From an uncultured Clostridia bacterium (GTDB lineage Bacteria; Bacillota; Clostridia; Christensenellales; UBA1242): a DNA stretch of 14,062 nt. Within the stretch, counting starts at the first letter, position 1, and every line of letters begins with the position of its first letter. The notes beneath the pieces were generated by a model that was not told the origin of the DNA, did not search any database, and saw only the letters and a program-made list of their open reading frames with translations. The stretch is from contig CAMOEU010000008.1 in NCBI GenBank assembly GCA_946612575.1, forward strand, positions 1-14,062, in the 5' to 3' direction. Made by a program: the position numbers and the translations under genes. Shown in pieces: positions 1-5,876 of the stretch.

Positions 1-2
1 CC

Positions 3-121
3 ACTCAAGCCAACCAGATTTGGATTGAGTTAATCAATCCTTTTTTGTTTTTATAGACACCTTAAACGAACAAAGTGAGTATAAGGGAATATAGTTGGTG
101 ATTTAAAACTCAAGCCAACCA
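3..121. repeat. 14-bp direct repeat, two copies 105 bp apart
   Basis: The sequence ACTCAAGCCAACCA occurs at 3-16 and again, identical, at 108-121. Each copy is followed within a few bases by a rightward intrinsic terminator. At the second copy GTTGGT (94-99) could pair with GCCAAC (114-119), and the run GTTGGTGATTT resembles the 5' end of a 5S rRNA while the repeat resembles a 5S 3' end. The repeat may therefore mark the end of a 5S gene (left of the window) and an internally deleted remnant of a second one. That reading is inference; only the repeat and the terminators are directly visible. Confidence 0.6.
22..46 (+). terminator. Rho-independent terminator
   Basis: The stem is GGATTGA (22-28) with TCAATCC (34-40), a GTTAA loop, then six T (41-46). 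It would end a rightward transcript that begins before the window. The 5' arm can instead pair upstream: 3-13 with 20-30 makes 10 of 11 pairs, a mutually exclusive hairpin. Confidence 0.75.
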
Positions 122-124
122 AGG

Positions 125-147
125 TCACTCTTCGGAGTGATTTTTTT
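125..147 (+). terminator. Rho-independent terminator, UUCG tetraloop
   Basis: The stem is TCACTC (125-130) with GAGTGA (135-140), closed by a stable TTCG tetraloop and followed by seven T (141-147). It faces right, so it does not serve ppa, which reads left; the leftward side lacks a T tract. It is the second of two terminators in tandem. Confidence 0.85.
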
Positions 148-172
148 GTTTTTAAAAAATTGTTAGTCTTTA

Positions 173-706
173 CTATTTTTTGAGAATTTCTTTTTTGTAA
201 AATTCTAAGCTCTCAGAAATAATTCCCAAAGCTCTTTCATGGCCACCAAGTTCCTTCACTTCAACAGGTTTGTTTTCAAGTTGCTTATACACTTTCAAAA
301 AGTGCATCAATTCTTCAAAGATGTGATTTGGAAGTTCACTAATATCCTTATAGTTGTTGTATTGTGGATCACCATATGGAATTGCGATAACCTTTTCATC
401 TCTCTGATTTCTGTCTGTCATAATGATGACTCCAATTGGGTAACATCTTACCAAACACAATCTTTCAAGTGGTTCTGAACACAAAACAAACACATCAAGA
501 GGGTCATGGTCACCACAATATGTAAGTGGTATGAATCCATAATTCATTGGGTAGTGTGTGCTTGTATAAAGAACTCTGTCCATAATCAGACATCCTGTTT
601 CTTTATCAAGTTCATATTTTGTTTTGTCTCCCTGTTGAATTTCAATACAAGCAATAAAATCATCAGGTTTTATTCTGCTTTCATCTATATCTTTCCAAAT
701 ATTCAT
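173..706 (-). CDS. ppa: Inorganic pyrophosphatase, family I
   Basis: Soluble cytoplasmic enzyme that hydrolyses pyrophosphate to two phosphates with Mg2+, pulling forward nucleic acid, protein and lipid synthesis. The 177-residue length matches family I bacterial enzymes. The active-site residues align with E. coli PPase: K30 and E32 in KYELDKETG, R44, Y56 in HYPMNYGFIP, the metal-binding aspartates D66, D68 and D71 in DHDPLDV, D98 and D103 in MTDRNQRDEK, K105, and Y140-K141. The second residue of the DHDPLDV signature is His where most members have Gly, Ser, Asn or Asp; the metal ligands themselves are intact. The start ATG is preceded by AAGGAG (714-719) at good spacing. It is a single-gene unit with its own promoter. 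No clear leftward terminator follows it. Confidence 0.97.
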   Translation of the reverse strand: MNIWKDIDESRIKPDDFIACIEIQQGDKTKYELDKETGCLIMDRVLYTSTHYPMNYGFIPLTYCGDHDPLDVFVLCSEPLERLCLVRCYPIGVIIMTDRNQRDEKVIAIPYGDPQYNNYKDISELPNHIFEELMHFLKVYKQLENKPVEVKELGGHERALGIISESLEFYKKEILKK

Positions 707-730
707 TATTTTTCTCCTTATGTGCCTGTT

Positions 731-759
731 ATTATAACATAATTATTTTTTTTATACAA
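731..759 (-). promoter_or_regulatory. ppa promoter (sigma-70 type)
   Basis: On the minus strand the -35 is TTGTAT (754-759) and the -10 is TATAAT (731-736), with a 17-bp spacer. TG one base before the -10 makes it an extended -10 promoter. Transcription would start near 724, just upstream of the AAGGAG ribosome binding site. Confidence 0.8.
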
Positions 760-902
760 GTGCATTTAGGGGTATTTATTTTTTTATAAAGATTTTTGAC
801 AGGAATAATTTAGTAATTTTGCTAGAAAAATCGGTATTTGAACAATTTGAAGTTCGGATTTATTATTTGTCAAAACACAGATGTAAAACATCAAAAAATG
901 TG
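760..902. other. Intergenic stretch without recognised gene
   Basis: About 140 AT-rich bases lie between the ppa promoter and the cls terminator. I see no coding sequence with a ribosome binding site. TTTTGACA (794-801) and TGTCAAAA (868-875) form widely spaced 8-bp inverted arms; each contains a consensus -35 box facing inward, but neither has a good -10 at 16-18 bp. Confidence 0.4.
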
Positions 903-937
903 AAAATAAAAAAGAGTGAAAAATTCACTCTTTTTTT
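903..937 (-). terminator. Terminator of cls (bidirectional form)
   Basis: The stem is GAGTGAA (914-920) with TTCACTC (924-930) and an AAA loop. It is flanked by an A-rich tract on the left (903-913, a T tract on the minus strand) and seven T on the right (931-937). It lies directly after the cls stop codon. The stem shares GAGTGA/TCACTC with the terminators at 125 and 2566. Confidence 0.85.
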
Positions 938-939
938 GT

Positions 940-2526
940 TTAAAATAATGGTGCAAAAATGTTGAGCAGCGACCAAATAAATCTTGAGAAAATATTTGCT
1001 TTTGTATTTTCTTCAAAAATTTCGACTGAGTCTTGCAAGGTGGTGTTGAAATCGTTTGAAATATCTTTGATGACTTCGTGTTCACAAATAAAAACACTGT
1101 TTTCAAAGTGATGGACAAGAGAGCGATAGTCCATATTCACTGTGCCAATCAAAGCATATTTGTCATCAACAACATATATTTTTGAGTGGATGAAACCTGG
1201 AGCATATTCAAAAATTTTGACTCCCGCTTGCAACAATTTTGGATAATAACTTTTTGTTATCAAGAAGATTGATCTTTTGTCTGGAATATGTGGGGTTATG
1301 ATTTTGACATCCACACCTCTGAAAGCGGCATTTTCAAGAGATTGTTCAAGTTCGGTATCAATAATAAGATATGGGGTGGTGATGCAAACAGATTTTTTTG
1401 CTTGATTGATAAGCCCCAAAATCAAGGTTTTTGAAACTCTATATTTATAGGCAGGTTTTGGGCCATCTCCAAATGGCACACAAAAACCTTCGTTTTCGAC
1501 TTTGTAGTCAACAAAATATTTTTCTGTCTCTTCAATTTTGTTTTTTGAGTTTAGATTGAAATCAACAATAAAAAGTTTTGTCATTTCGCCGACAGCTTGA
1601 CCTTCAAGTCTGATTCCGCAATCTTTCCAGTGACCAAATTTTTCGATTTCGTTTATGTATTCATCCGCAATGTTTATTCCGCCGGTATAGGCGATTTTTC
1701 CGTCAATTATTGTCATTTTTCTGTGGCTACGGTTGTTGAAACGGTTGTTTGCTTGCCCTTTAAGTTTTGAGAATGGAACTGTTTCTATTCTTCTTTTTGT
1801 CAAAGTTTTGTAATATCTGCTTGGAAGTTTTTTCATACAACCGATATCATCATAGACAATTTTGACATCCACACCATTTCTTACTTTTTCTTCCAAGACA
1901 TCAAGGACACTGTTCCAGAAAAATCCGTTTTCGATGATGAAATATTCCATAAAAATAAATTCTTCTGCTTTTTCGAGATCCTGCAAAAGAGAATCAAAAT
2001 ATGCTTTTCCATCTGGAAGATAATCAATTTTAGTGTTTTTATATAGATGTGTGTAAGAAAATTTTTTAAGAACCGTCACTTGCTCAAAAGCTCGTCTGTT
2101 TTGTTTTTCAAGTTGATTCATATTTTTTGAGTCATCAAAATCGATGGAAACTTTGTTTTGAAATGATATTCGCTTGCTTTGTCCTTTTGTCAATTCTCTT
2201 GAATAAAACATAAAGTAGCTCATAAATCCAATTATTGGAATCAGCAAAACAAAAAACAGCCAAGGGGACTTATAGTCTGGATTGTCTTTTGAGTTTATAA
2301 TCATTATGGAAACTGCAAGCTGAGTAAAAACGACTGCAATATAAAAGTAAGGGACAAAAATTGTTAATGCTACGACTGCACCAATAACAAGCAAAAATTC
2401 AATAAGCATAATTGTCAGTGCGACAGCAAATCTCAAAGGTATAAATTTTATCCTTTTGAGTTTAACCTTTTTTCTTGCCCTACGATATCTTCTTTCTTCT
2501 TTTATAATAGATTTGTCTTCGTTCAT
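940..2526 (-). CDS. cls: Cardiolipin synthase, two HKD motifs
   Basis: Membrane phospholipase-D-type enzyme that condenses two phosphatidylglycerol molecules into cardiolipin and glycerol. The 528 residues begin with a basic cytoplasmic segment (1-30), followed by hydrophobic segments near 32-55, 58-78 and 88-108. Two catalytic HKD motifs follow: H268, K270, D275 in HRKMTIIDGKIAYTGG and H447, K449, D454 in HSKIYVVDDKYALIGT. Both are intact, and the order is that of the ClsA/YwnE family. The protein is slightly longer than the usual 480-510 residues. No Shine-Dalgarno sequence precedes the ATG, and the best promoter places transcription start at or one base before it, so the mRNA may be leaderless; the next Met (residue 40) lies inside the first membrane segment and is an unlikely start. 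The substrate could differ in detail, but the family call is firm. Confidence 0.93.
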   Translation of the reverse strand: MNEDKSIIKEERRYRRARKKVKLKRIKFIPLRFAVALTIMLIEFLLVIGAVVALTIFVPYFYIAVVFTQLAVSIMIINSKDNPDYKSPWLFFVLLIPIIGFMSYFMFYSRELTKGQSKRISFQNKVSIDFDDSKNMNQLEKQNRRAFEQVTVLKKFSYTHLYKNTKIDYLPDGKAYFDSLLQDLEKAEEFIFMEYFIIENGFFWNSVLDVLEEKVRNGVDVKIVYDDIGCMKKLPSRYYKTLTKRRIETVPFSKLKGQANNRFNNRSHRKMTIIDGKIAYTGGINIADEYINEIEKFGHWKDCGIRLEGQAVGEMTKLFIVDFNLNSKNKIEETEKYFVDYKVENEGFCVPFGDGPKPAYKYRVSKTLILGLINQAKKSVCITTPYLIIDTELEQSLENAAFRGVDVKIITPHIPDKRSIFLITKSYYPKLLQAGVKIFEYAPGFIHSKIYVVDDKYALIGTVNMDYRSLVHHFENSVFICEHEVIKDISNDFNTTLQDSVEIFEENTKANIFSRFIWSLLNIFAPLF

Positions 2527-2533
2527 TAAATAT

Positions 2534-2562
2534 AGTATATCACAAAGATTTTTGTTTTACAA
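2534..2562 (-). promoter_or_regulatory. cls promoter abutting the start codon
   Basis: Minus-strand -35 TTGTAA (2557-2562), 17-bp spacer, -10 TATACT (2534-2539), preceded by GTGA. Only seven bases separate the -10 from the cls ATG, so the predicted start of transcription is at 2527 or 2526. The -35 overlaps the T tract of the upstream gene's terminator (2561-2567). Confidence 0.65.
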
Positions 2563-2587
2563 AAAAATCACTCATTTTGAGTGATTA
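2560..2587 (-). terminator. Terminator of the XRE regulator gene
   Basis: A 9-bp stem, AATCACTCA (2566-2574) with TGAGTGATT (2578-2586) and a 3-nt loop, is followed on the minus strand by seven T. It overlaps the regulator's stop codon (2585-2587). The core stem matches two other terminators in the window. Confidence 0.85.
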
Positions 2588-3259
2588 CTTTTGTTTTTTA
2601 ATTATAGATTTTTGTTCGGACTCAACTTGTTTAGAATCCATTTCAGTCTGCTCAGTTTTCTTTTCTTTTGAAGGTTTTTTATATTTTCTTGGCATAACAT
2701 AACACCAAACAGCCCAGGCAAGTTGGGCAGGCACACCAAGTGTAAACAAAAGCCACAAGTTGTATTCCATAAATTGAAGATAGAAGGCTGTGATAAAACT
2801 CCAAATGAAAAGGGAGAGCATAACAAATGGGAATGTTCTTCGTTTAAGGAAGAGTCCAAAGCTAAACATAATTATTGCAGAAGCTGGGATAACCCAAACA
2901 AAAATTGTCCAAAGATTTAGATTTAAAAAAGATTGACAATAGAAAAAGGTTATTGTAGCACCAAAAAGCAAAAGACAAATGCAAAGAAGGCAAGTCACAA
3001 GCACTCTGATTTTTTTTCTTTTCTCGTTTTCTTCATTTCGTTTAAGGATGTTTGACCTAAAAAGCAATTCAATTGGCACATCAAAAACCACACTTATTTG
3101 TTGAAGTGTTTCAACACTTGGGCACAGTTCTGCTCTTTCCCAGCGAGAGACTGTGTTGTCAGAATAATTGAGTTTTTCTGCAAGATCTTGTTGTGTGAGA
3201 TTGTTTTTCTTTCTGAGTGCAACCAAATTTTTTGCAACAATTTCTTTTATGTCTTCCAT
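2585..3259 (-). CDS. XRE-family regulator with C-terminal membrane domain
   Basis: DNA-binding helix-turn-helix protein of the Cro/CI (XRE) type fused to a membrane region. With the ATG at 3259 it has 224 residues. The HTH spans about 5-65, including NNLTQQDLAEKLNYSDNTVSRWE, followed by a dimer/linker segment and hydrophobic segments near 84-108, 115-135, 140-160 and 165-185, then a Lys/Glu-rich tail. A GTG two codons upstream would leave no space after the GAGGTGG ribosome binding site, whereas the ATG at 3259 is correctly spaced, so the ATG was chosen. Regulators with this layout are common in Firmicutes and often act on neighbouring envelope genes. Its targets are not shown by sequence; the palindromes between it and the divergent GT8 operon are candidate sites. 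Confidence 0.85.
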   Translation of the reverse strand: MEDIKEIVAKNLVALRKKNNLTQQDLAEKLNYSDNTVSRWERAELCPSVETLQQISVVFDVPIELLFRSNILKRNEENEKRKKIRVLVTCLLCICLLLFGATITFFYCQSFLNLNLWTIFVWVIPASAIIMFSFGLFLKRRTFPFVMLSLFIWSFITAFYLQFMEYNLWLLFTLGVPAQLAWAVWCYVMPRKYKKPSKEKKTEQTEMDSKQVESEQKSIIKKQK

Positions 3260-3274
3260 TTCCACCTCAAAAAA

Positions 3275-3303
3275 ATTATATCATTATAAAAAAAGAAAAA
3301 CAA
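3275..3303 (-). promoter_or_regulatory. Promoter of the XRE regulator gene
   Basis: Minus-strand -35 TTGTTT (3298-3303), 17-bp spacer, -10 TATAAT (3275-3280). A second TATAAT lies at 3283-3288 without a good -35. The first gives a transcript starting about at 3268, right at the GAGGTGG ribosome binding site, so the leader would be only about nine bases. Confidence 0.6.
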
Positions 3304-3337
3304 ACGATTTGCTCGTGTTTTCGAAACTTTTTATTCA

Positions 3338-3387
3338 AATTCCCATATGGTGGGAATATGTTTTTGGCAATTCCCATTTGGTGAAAA
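3338..3387. promoter_or_regulatory. Paired operator-like repeats between divergent genes
   Basis: ATTCCCA (3339-3345) and TGGGAAT (3351-3357) form a 7-bp inverted repeat around a 5-bp centre. A related copy begins at 3369; the two 19-base units match at 16 positions and are 31 bp apart, close to three helical turns. They lie between the XRE regulator and the GT8 operon, upstream of both promoters, as expected for binding sites of a dimeric regulator. Which protein binds is inferred, not seen. Confidence 0.5.
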
Positions 3388-3417
3388 GAGGTTGGGAGTG
3401 CAATTTGAATTTTTCAC

Positions 3418-3446
3418 TTTAAATTTTCATAAAATTTTGTAATAAT
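3418..3446 (+). promoter_or_regulatory. Possible promoter of the GT8 operon
   Basis: TTTAAA (3418-3423), 17-bp spacer, AATAAT (3441-3446), with TG at 3438-3439 giving an extended -10. Both hexamers are imperfect, so this is tentative. The GAGGAGG ribosome binding site (3465-3471) of the first gene follows. Confidence 0.35.
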
Positions 3447-3475
3447 GATGTTGTCTTTAATGACGAGGAGGTTTT

Positions 3476-4435
3476 ATGAACACAAATGTTTTTAAGAAAA
3501 ATCCTAAAAACTTGGAAGTTATCCCTGTGTTTTTTGCTACTGACGACAACTACATTCCATTTTTGGATGTTGCAATAGGCTCACTTATTGAAAATTCATC
3601 AAAGAATTATTTTTATGATATTCATATTTTAAATACTGGATTGAAGATAGAAAACATCTTTAAGGTTAAACTTAGACAAAATGCAAATGTTTCAATCACT
3701 TTTGATAACATTTCTAAAAATATTGAAAAGATAAGTGAAAGCTTCAGAAATATCTATCACTTTTCACTTGCTGCATACTATAGACTTTTTATTGAAAGTA
3801 TGTTTCCACAGTTTAAGAAGATTTTGTATCTTGACTGTGACATTGTTGTTTTGGGCGATGTTTCAAAGCTTTGGGAAATTGACCTTGGCGACAATATGCT
3901 TGCAGGTGTTGTTGAAGGATTTGTTGCCAGCACAAAGGAATTTAGAGAATATGCTCAAAAGGCTGTAGGTGTAAACCCTGACAGATATATAAATTCTGGA
4001 ATTTTGTCAATCAACTTGGAAAAATTTAGAGAAAACAAGATTGAAGAAAAATTTAGATATTTGCTTTCAACCTTCAACTTTGACACTGTTGATCCAGATC
4101 AAATGTATTTAAACTATTTGTGTAAAGACAAGATTTTGTATTTGCCATGTGACTGGAATTTTACAGCAGCATACGAAAAACCTGTGGAAAAAATCAATAT
4201 TGTCCACTATGCACTTGCAAAAAAACCTTGGCAATTTGACAATGTCACAAATGATGTTTATTTCTGGGAATATGCAAAAAAATCTCATTTTTACAAAAAG
4301 ATTTTGTCAATCAAAAATGATTTTGATGATGTTGCAAAAGCAAAGAAAGAGCAAGCCGGAATTGATATTGTTTTGAGAGCTGCTGAAATTGTTTTGAATG
4401 GAAAAACATTTTGCAACACACTTATAGGAGAATAA
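3476..4435 (+). CDS. GT8-family glycosyltransferase
   Basis: Retaining glycosyltransferase of the LgtC/GspA type (family GT8), expected to transfer glucose or galactose from a UDP-sugar in the cytoplasm or at the inner membrane face. The 319 residues have the family order: N-terminal VIPVFFATDDNYIPF (nucleotide-sugar fold), the metal-binding DxD motif D120-C-D122 in LYLDCDIVVLGDVSKLWEIDL, YINSGILSINLEKFR near 171-185, DPDQMYLN near 206-213, and the HY...KPW motif near 244-252 that closes the active site. There is no signal peptide or clear membrane segment. The GAGGAGG site 5' of the ATG is strong. It is the first of three genes: the next starts three bases after its stop codon with a ribosome binding site inside this gene. 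Two acyltransferases downstream suggest a lipid-linked acceptor. The sugar and acceptor cannot be read from sequence. Confidence 0.9.
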   Translation: MNTNVFKKNPKNLEVIPVFFATDDNYIPFLDVAIGSLIENSSKNYFYDIHILNTGLKIENIFKVKLRQNANVSITFDNISKNIEKISESFRNIYHFSLAAYYRLFIESMFPQFKKILYLDCDIVVLGDVSKLWEIDLGDNMLAGVVEGFVASTKEFREYAQKAVGVNPDRYINSGILSINLEKFRENKIEEKFRYLLSTFNFDTVDPDQMYLNYLCKDKILYLPCDWNFTAAYEKPVEKINIVHYALAKKPWQFDNVTNDVYFWEYAKKSHFYKKILSIKNDFDDVAKAKKEQAGIDIVLRAAEIVLNGKTFCNTLIGE

Positions 4436-4438
4436 CTT

Positions 4439-5275
4439 GTGGAAGAAACTTATAGACAAAAAGTTTTGAAAAGAAGAGAGCAATATGAACTTGAAGGTCG
4501 TTTTGATGAGGATATTGAAGACGACCCACCAACATACGAACTCAAACCAAACAAAATCGATTATCTTTCAAAGTCTCCAATAAAAAAGATAAAGACATTT
4601 TTTGTCAATCGTATGGGTCAAAGATTTATCAACAAGATGATAAAAGAAAAACAACTTATTATTGAATCTGTTGAGGGGCTTGAAAACTTTCAAAATCTTG
4701 AAGGTGGGGCAATAATCACTTGCAATCACTTTCATCCATTTGACAATTTTGCTGTTTGGGAAGTTTTGAAAAAATCAATGCGAGGCAGAAAACTTTACAA
4801 AGTAATTCGTGAGGGCAATTACACAAATCCGCCAGAGCCATTTGGCCCACTGTTTAGATATGGAAACACTTTGCCACTTTCAAGCAATGCCGAAACTATG
4901 AAAAAGTTTTTCAAAGCTCTTGATGTTTTGCTTGTTAGGGGCGAAAAAATTTTGATTTATCCAGAGCAAGCAATGTGGTGGAACTATAGAAAACCAAGAC
5001 CACTCAAAAGTGGAGCTTTCAAGTTTGCTGTCAAGAGCAATGTGCCAGTCTTGCCAATTTTCATTACAATGCAAGACAGTGAAGTTTTGGATATGGATGG
5101 AAATCCTGTGCAAAAATATTCTTTACATATTTTGCCTGCGATTTATCCATCAATAAATTTGTCAAAAAATGAAAATGCTGATAAAATGAGAGAAGAAAAC
5201 TATAAGGCTTGGGTGGAAGTTTATGAAAGAGTTTACCAAAAGCCTTTGAAGTATGAAACAAGGAAGAAGCAATGA
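4439..5275 (+). CDS. PlsC-like lysophospholipid/glycolipid acyltransferase
   Basis: Acyltransferase of the PlsC/LPLAT superfamily, which moves a fatty acyl group from acyl-ACP, acyl-CoA or a related donor to a hydroxyl of a lipid or glycolipid. The catalytic block I HxxxxD is present as H97 and D102 in CNHFHPFDNF. Block III, usually EGTRS, is changed to IYPEQAMWWNYRKPRPLKSGA (about 173-193), followed by the typical VPVLPIFI strand. The 278 residues include a charged N-terminal extension (1-45) not found in minimal PlsC. The start is GTG with AGGAG (4426-4430) eight bases before it, inside the end of the GT8 gene. The downstream gene overlaps it by four bases (ATGA), so the operon is translationally coupled. 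The divergent block III argues for a substrate other than plain lysophosphatidic acid. True 1-acylglycerol-3-phosphate acyltransferase activity cannot be excluded. Confidence 0.82.
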   Translation: MEETYRQKVLKRREQYELEGRFDEDIEDDPPTYELKPNKIDYLSKSPIKKIKTFFVNRMGQRFINKMIKEKQLIIESVEGLENFQNLEGGAIITCNHFHPFDNFAVWEVLKKSMRGRKLYKVIREGNYTNPPEPFGPLFRYGNTLPLSSNAETMKKFFKALDVLLVRGEKILIYPEQAMWWNYRKPRPLKSGAFKFAVKSNVPVLPIFITMQDSEVLDMDGNPVQKYSLHILPAIYPSINLSKNENADKMREENYKAWVEVYERVYQKPLKYETRKKQ

Positions 5276-5862
5276 TTTTGTATCTTTTGATAATATTTTT
5301 CACAGTGGTGATTTTATCTGTATTTAACATTTTCTTTGGACTTGACATTCTGCAATGTCAGTGGTGGGTAATTCCAATTGCTTGTCTTGTTGGAGTGGTG
5401 TATGAAATTGCTGTTGATGGACTTTTTGCAATAATTATAAACAAATTGCCAAACAAGTGGTTTGGTCCAGACAAAAAGTGTTTTGAAGTTTCAAAGAGAG
5501 AAAGAAGATTTCTAGAACATCTCAAAGTAAAATCTTGGAAAGAAAAAATTTGCGAGCTTGGCTTTCTTGGTGGTTTTCCAAAGAATGAAATCAAAGAGCC
5601 AAACAATCTTGAATACATTGAAAGATTTTTGATTGAAATAAACAAGGGGATTGTCACACACTGGATTGGTGTTTTTGTGGGATTTACACTCATTTTGTGT
5701 TATCCGCTCAGATTTGCACTTCCAATTTGTTTGCCTATTGCGATTGTAAATGTGTTTTTAAACATTCTTCCTATTATGGCTCTTAGATACAATTATCCAA
5801 AACTTATGGTGATAAGAAAAAAACTGCTTAGAGACAGTGAAAGAAAAAACAACTCAATTTAG
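5272..5862 (+). CDS. CrtO-like membrane acyltransferase
   Basis: Small membrane protein resembling Staphylococcus CrtO, the glycosyl-4,4'-diaponeurosporenoate acyltransferase that adds a fatty acid to the glucosylated carotenoid in staphyloxanthin synthesis. Shared features, from memory of the S. aureus protein, are the VKSWK segment (86-90; CrtO has VRKWK), a FLIE...THW motif (119-131; CrtO has IIET...IHW), and the C-terminal NVFLNILPIMALRYNYPKL (160-178; CrtO has an N-x-P-rich hydrophobic stretch ending RYNRPRL). The 196 residues include hydrophobic segments near 1-20, 32-57, 129-148 and 150-170. It overlaps the preceding acyltransferase gene by four bases. Its stop codon sits in the loop of the shared terminator. 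No carotenoid genes are present, so the acceptor is probably another glycolipid, perhaps the product of the GT8 enzyme. The family call is fairly firm; the substrate is inference. Confidence 0.72.
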   Translation: MILYLLIIFFTVVILSVFNIFFGLDILQCQWWVIPIACLVGVVYEIAVDGLFAIIINKLPNKWFGPDKKCFEVSKRERRFLEHLKVKSWKEKICELGFLGGFPKNEIKEPNNLEYIERFLIEINKGIVTHWIGVFVGFTLILCYPLRFALPICLPIAIVNVFLNILPIMALRYNYPKLMVIRKKLLRDSERKNNSI

Positions 5863-5875
5863 AGTTGTTTTTTTT
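5844..5875. terminator. Bidirectional terminator between convergent operons
   Basis: The stem is ACAACTC (5849-5855) with GAGTTGT (5862-5868) and a 6-nt loop. It is flanked by six A on the left and a run of T on the right, so it can act in both directions. It overlaps the stop codon of the CrtO-like gene and lies just before the end of the ABC transporter gene on the other strand. Confidence 0.88.
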
Positions 5876-5876
5876 G

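Noticed and set aside
1..121. tRNA genes, because both copies of the repeat end in CCA-like CCAACCA
   Set aside because: No complementary acceptor strand at the expected distance, no T-loop GTTCRA and no cloverleaf could be drawn.
3260..3265. GTG start two codons upstream for the XRE regulator
   Set aside because: It would overlap the GAGGTGG ribosome binding site itself, leaving no spacing.
5358..5693. A 111-residue open frame on the minus strand
   Set aside because: Antisense to the CrtO-like gene, with no recognisable motif or promoter.
3476..5862. A carotenoid (staphyloxanthin) cluster
   Set aside because: Only the CrtO-like protein fits; the glycosyltransferase is GT8 rather than the CrtQ type, and no synthase, desaturase or oxidase gene is present in the window.
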